In this document: positions 5,196 through 6,419 of the stretch, piece by piece
How positions within the stretch are numbered: the first letter of the stretch is position 1
Layout of the letters: each line of letters starts with the position of its first letter
From: Christensenella sp. UBA7707
GTDB taxonomy: Bacteria; Bacillota; Clostridia; Christensenellales; CAG-138
Direction of reading: 5' to 3'
Length of the DNA: 6,419 nt
Assembly (NCBI GenBank): GCA_002482435.1
Contig: DLFZ01000004.1
Coordinates: forward strand, 29,111-35,529
Notes under the pieces: model-generated
Seen by the model: the letters and a program-made list of their open reading frames with translations, nothing else
Told to the model about the DNA's origin: nothing
Database searches by the model: none
Translations under genes and position numbers: made by a program

Positions 5196-6419
5196 AAACA
5201 TGCTCGCCTCGAGGGAAGCGCGCGCAGCGCGTCAGCGCGAATTGTTAAGCCAATACGGTAAGCCTCTTGTATGCCTCACCATGAACATCGCCGGCGGTGA
5301 GAAGCGCACGGGGCTTGTTGATTTTGCGTTTTTTGAGGGCGTGCGTCGTGTGCAGCGCATGGAGGAGGAGGTTTTTCACCAAATCGTCATGGCGCACACG
5401 GGGCCGGAAGCATACTTCGTGTTTTCCGCCGAAGCGGCGTTTCTCAAGCGGCTGTGCATGGAGGCGGAGGAGCGCGACGAAGTGGGGCGGCTTTTTGATC
5501 TGGATGTGATTGCGATCGATGGACAGAAGCTTGCAAGAGGCGTGCAGCGCAAATGTCTTTTGTGCACAAACAGCGCTGCGGCATGCGCGCGAAGCCGCGC
5601 GCATGGGCTTCGTGAGGTCGTCAAAAAAACAAACGACATTTTGATTGCGTTTGCGGCGCGCACACACGCTTACGCAGCCTGCGGTGCGCTTTTGAGCGAG
5701 GTGTGGGCCACACCCAAGCCGGGCCTCGTGGACCGCAAAAATTGCGGTGCCCATACCGATATGACGGTTTCGACCTTCGAACAAAGCGCGAACGCGCTGG
5801 TGCCCTATTTCAAAGCCTGCTTTGAAATAGGTGCGGAGGATGCCGCAATGCCTTACGCCAAAGTAATGGCACGGCTTCGCCGGCGCGGACTCTTTGCCGA
5901 AAAAGAGATGGCGCTCGCCACAGGCGGTGTAAATACGCACAAGGGCATGATCTATACGTTTGGCCTTTTGCTCGCAGGAAGGGGTATGGCGCTCAAAGCG
6001 GGTGGTGACTTTTTTGCGCACGCTTCCGAGCTTTCGAAAAGCGGGTTGCCGGAGCAGTATACTCGCGCGGCGCGACGGCCCTCTACGCATGGTGAGCAAG
6101 CTTACGCGCTTTATGGCGTGAAGGGCATTCGTGGTGAGGCAGAGGCGGGTTTTCCGAGCGCTAGGCGCGCGCTTTCACAGCTTCGCTATTATGAGAGACA
6201 GGGCTTTTCTCAAAACGATGCAGGCGTGCTTACGCTTTTGAATACGCTCTGCGAGCTTCAGGATACGAACCTTCTTCATCGCGGCGGGCACGCGGGCCTC
6301 ATGTACGCGCAGCACCGCGCCAGAGAGGTATGCGCCCTGCCTGAGAAGGAACGCCTTGAGGCCGCAAACGTGCTCGACGAGGATTTTATCGCGAGGAACA
6401 TGAGCCCCGGTGGCTGCGC
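5170..6419 (+). CDS. citXG: Bifunctional CitX-CitG fusion: apo-citrate lyase phosphoribosyl-dephospho-CoA transferase / triphosphoribosyl-dephospho-CoA synthase, 3'-truncated
   Basis: The frame is open from the ATG at 5170 to the right edge (416 codons, no stop). Residues 1 to about 165 are CitX, which transfers the prosthetic group to Ser14 of CitD: VTLENMLASREAR (6-18), VGRLFDLDV (105-113) and RKCLLC..SAAACARSRAH (127-145). From about 165 on it is CitG, which joins dephospho-CoA and ATP into the prosthetic-group precursor: TPKPGLVDRKNCGAHTDM (181-198), TGGVNTHKG (251-259), RPSTHGEQAYALYG (303-316), KGIRGEAEAGFP (318-329), DTNLLHRGG (365-373) and DEDFIARNMSPGG (403-415). The last motif lies near the normal CitG C-terminus, so probably only about 10-20 residues are missing. 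The start at 5170 keeps the conserved VTLENMLASREAR, which a later ATG at 5200 would lose. No clear ribosome binding site precedes it; it overlaps citC by 26 bases, so translational coupling is likely. CitXG fusions are known in some bacteria. Confidence 0.94.
   Translation, partial: MTTSSVTLENMLASREARAARQRELLSQYGKPLVCLTMNIAGGEKRTGLVDFAFFEGVRRVQRMEEEVFHQIVMAHTGPEAYFVFSAEAAFLKRLCMEAEERDEVGRLFDLDVIAIDGQKLARGVQRKCLLCTNSAAACARSRAHGLREVVKKTNDILIAFAARTHAYAACGALLSEVWATPKPGLVDRKNCGAHTDMTVSTFEQSANALVPYFKACFEIGAEDAAMPYAKVMARLRRRGLFAEKEMALATGGVNTHKGMIYTFGLLLAGRGMALKAGGDFFAHASELSKSGLPEQYTRAARRPSTHGEQAYALYGVKGIRGEAEAGFPSARRALSQLRYYERQGFSQNDAGVLTLLNTLCELQDTNLLHRGGHAGLMYAQHRAREVCALPEKERLEAANVLDEDFIARNMSPGGC
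5582..5605. repeat. Perfect 10-bp inverted repeat with 4-base loop inside citXG
   Basis: CATGCGCGCG (5582-5591) and CGCGCGCATG (5596-5605) flank AAGC. It lies in the codons for ACARSRAHG, a conserved CitX motif, and would form a very stable mRNA hairpin. The arginine/alanine-rich coding and GCG/CGC codon preference partly explain it. Confidence 0.6.
5804..5831. repeat. Perfect 13-bp inverted repeat inside the CitG part of citXG
   Basis: CCTATTTCAAAGC (5804-5816) and GCTTTGAAATAGG (5819-5831) are exact reverse complements separated by two bases. The repeat spans the codons for PYFKACFEIG. It is much more AT-rich than the surrounding DNA. No T-run follows, so it does not look like a terminator on the plus strand. 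Confidence 0.75.

Noticed and set aside
5245..6099. 284-residue open frame on the minus strand opposite citXG
   Set aside because: It is a shadow of citXG, whose conserved motifs on the plus strand cover the same bases; its composition (rich in Arg, His, Ala) is typical of antisense frames.
1..6419. CRISPR array, tRNA, rRNA, insertion sequence or phage remnants
   Set aside because: No regularly spaced repeats, no tRNA-like cloverleaf, no transposase or terminal repeats were seen; nearly all the DNA is explained by the listed genes.

Overview
The window carries one main system: an operon for citrate lyase and its maturation enzymes, read left to right from about 1.4 kb to the right edge. The moderately GC-rich DNA, strong AGGAGG-type ribosome binding sites, tightly packed genes and a fused CitX-CitG maturase fit an anaerobic, fermentative bacterium, most likely a Firmicute of the Clostridia. 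That assignment is an impression from sequence style, not a measurement.

Left part (1-701): the C-terminal two thirds of an aminoglycoside/choline-type phosphotransferase, cut by the window edge. It ends at an intrinsic terminator that also works in the opposite direction, because a TetR-family regulator gene converges on it from the right. Middle (702-1519): the tetR gene on the minus strand, then a 251-bp divergent control region. This holds a good minus-strand promoter for tetR, a candidate plus-strand promoter for the cit operon, and a 12-bp palindrome lying on the candidate cit -10 box.

Right part (1520-6419): citD (acyl carrier subunit), citE (beta subunit, citryl-ACP lyase), citF (alpha subunit, ACP transferase), citC (acetate:citrate lyase ligase) and a citXG fusion (prosthetic-group transferase plus triphosphoribosyl-dephospho-CoA synthase), the last cut off by the right edge. 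The genes overlap or nearly abut: 4 bp for D/E, 1 bp gap for E/F, 8 bp overlap for F/C and 26 bp overlap for C/XG. They form one transcription unit. CitG makes the CoA-derived prosthetic group, CitX attaches it to Ser14 of CitD, CitC acetylates the thiol, and the CitD-CitE-CitF complex then cleaves citrate to oxaloacetate and acetate.

The parts are known families. What deserves a second look is the arrangement and control: the order D-E-F-C-XG rather than C-D-E-F-X-G, a TetR regulator in place of the better known citrate regulators, no transporter or oxaloacetate decarboxylase in view, a GC-rich hairpin just inside citC, and two perfect inverted repeats inside citXG. I found no CRISPR array, tRNA, rRNA, insertion sequence or unknown gene system.
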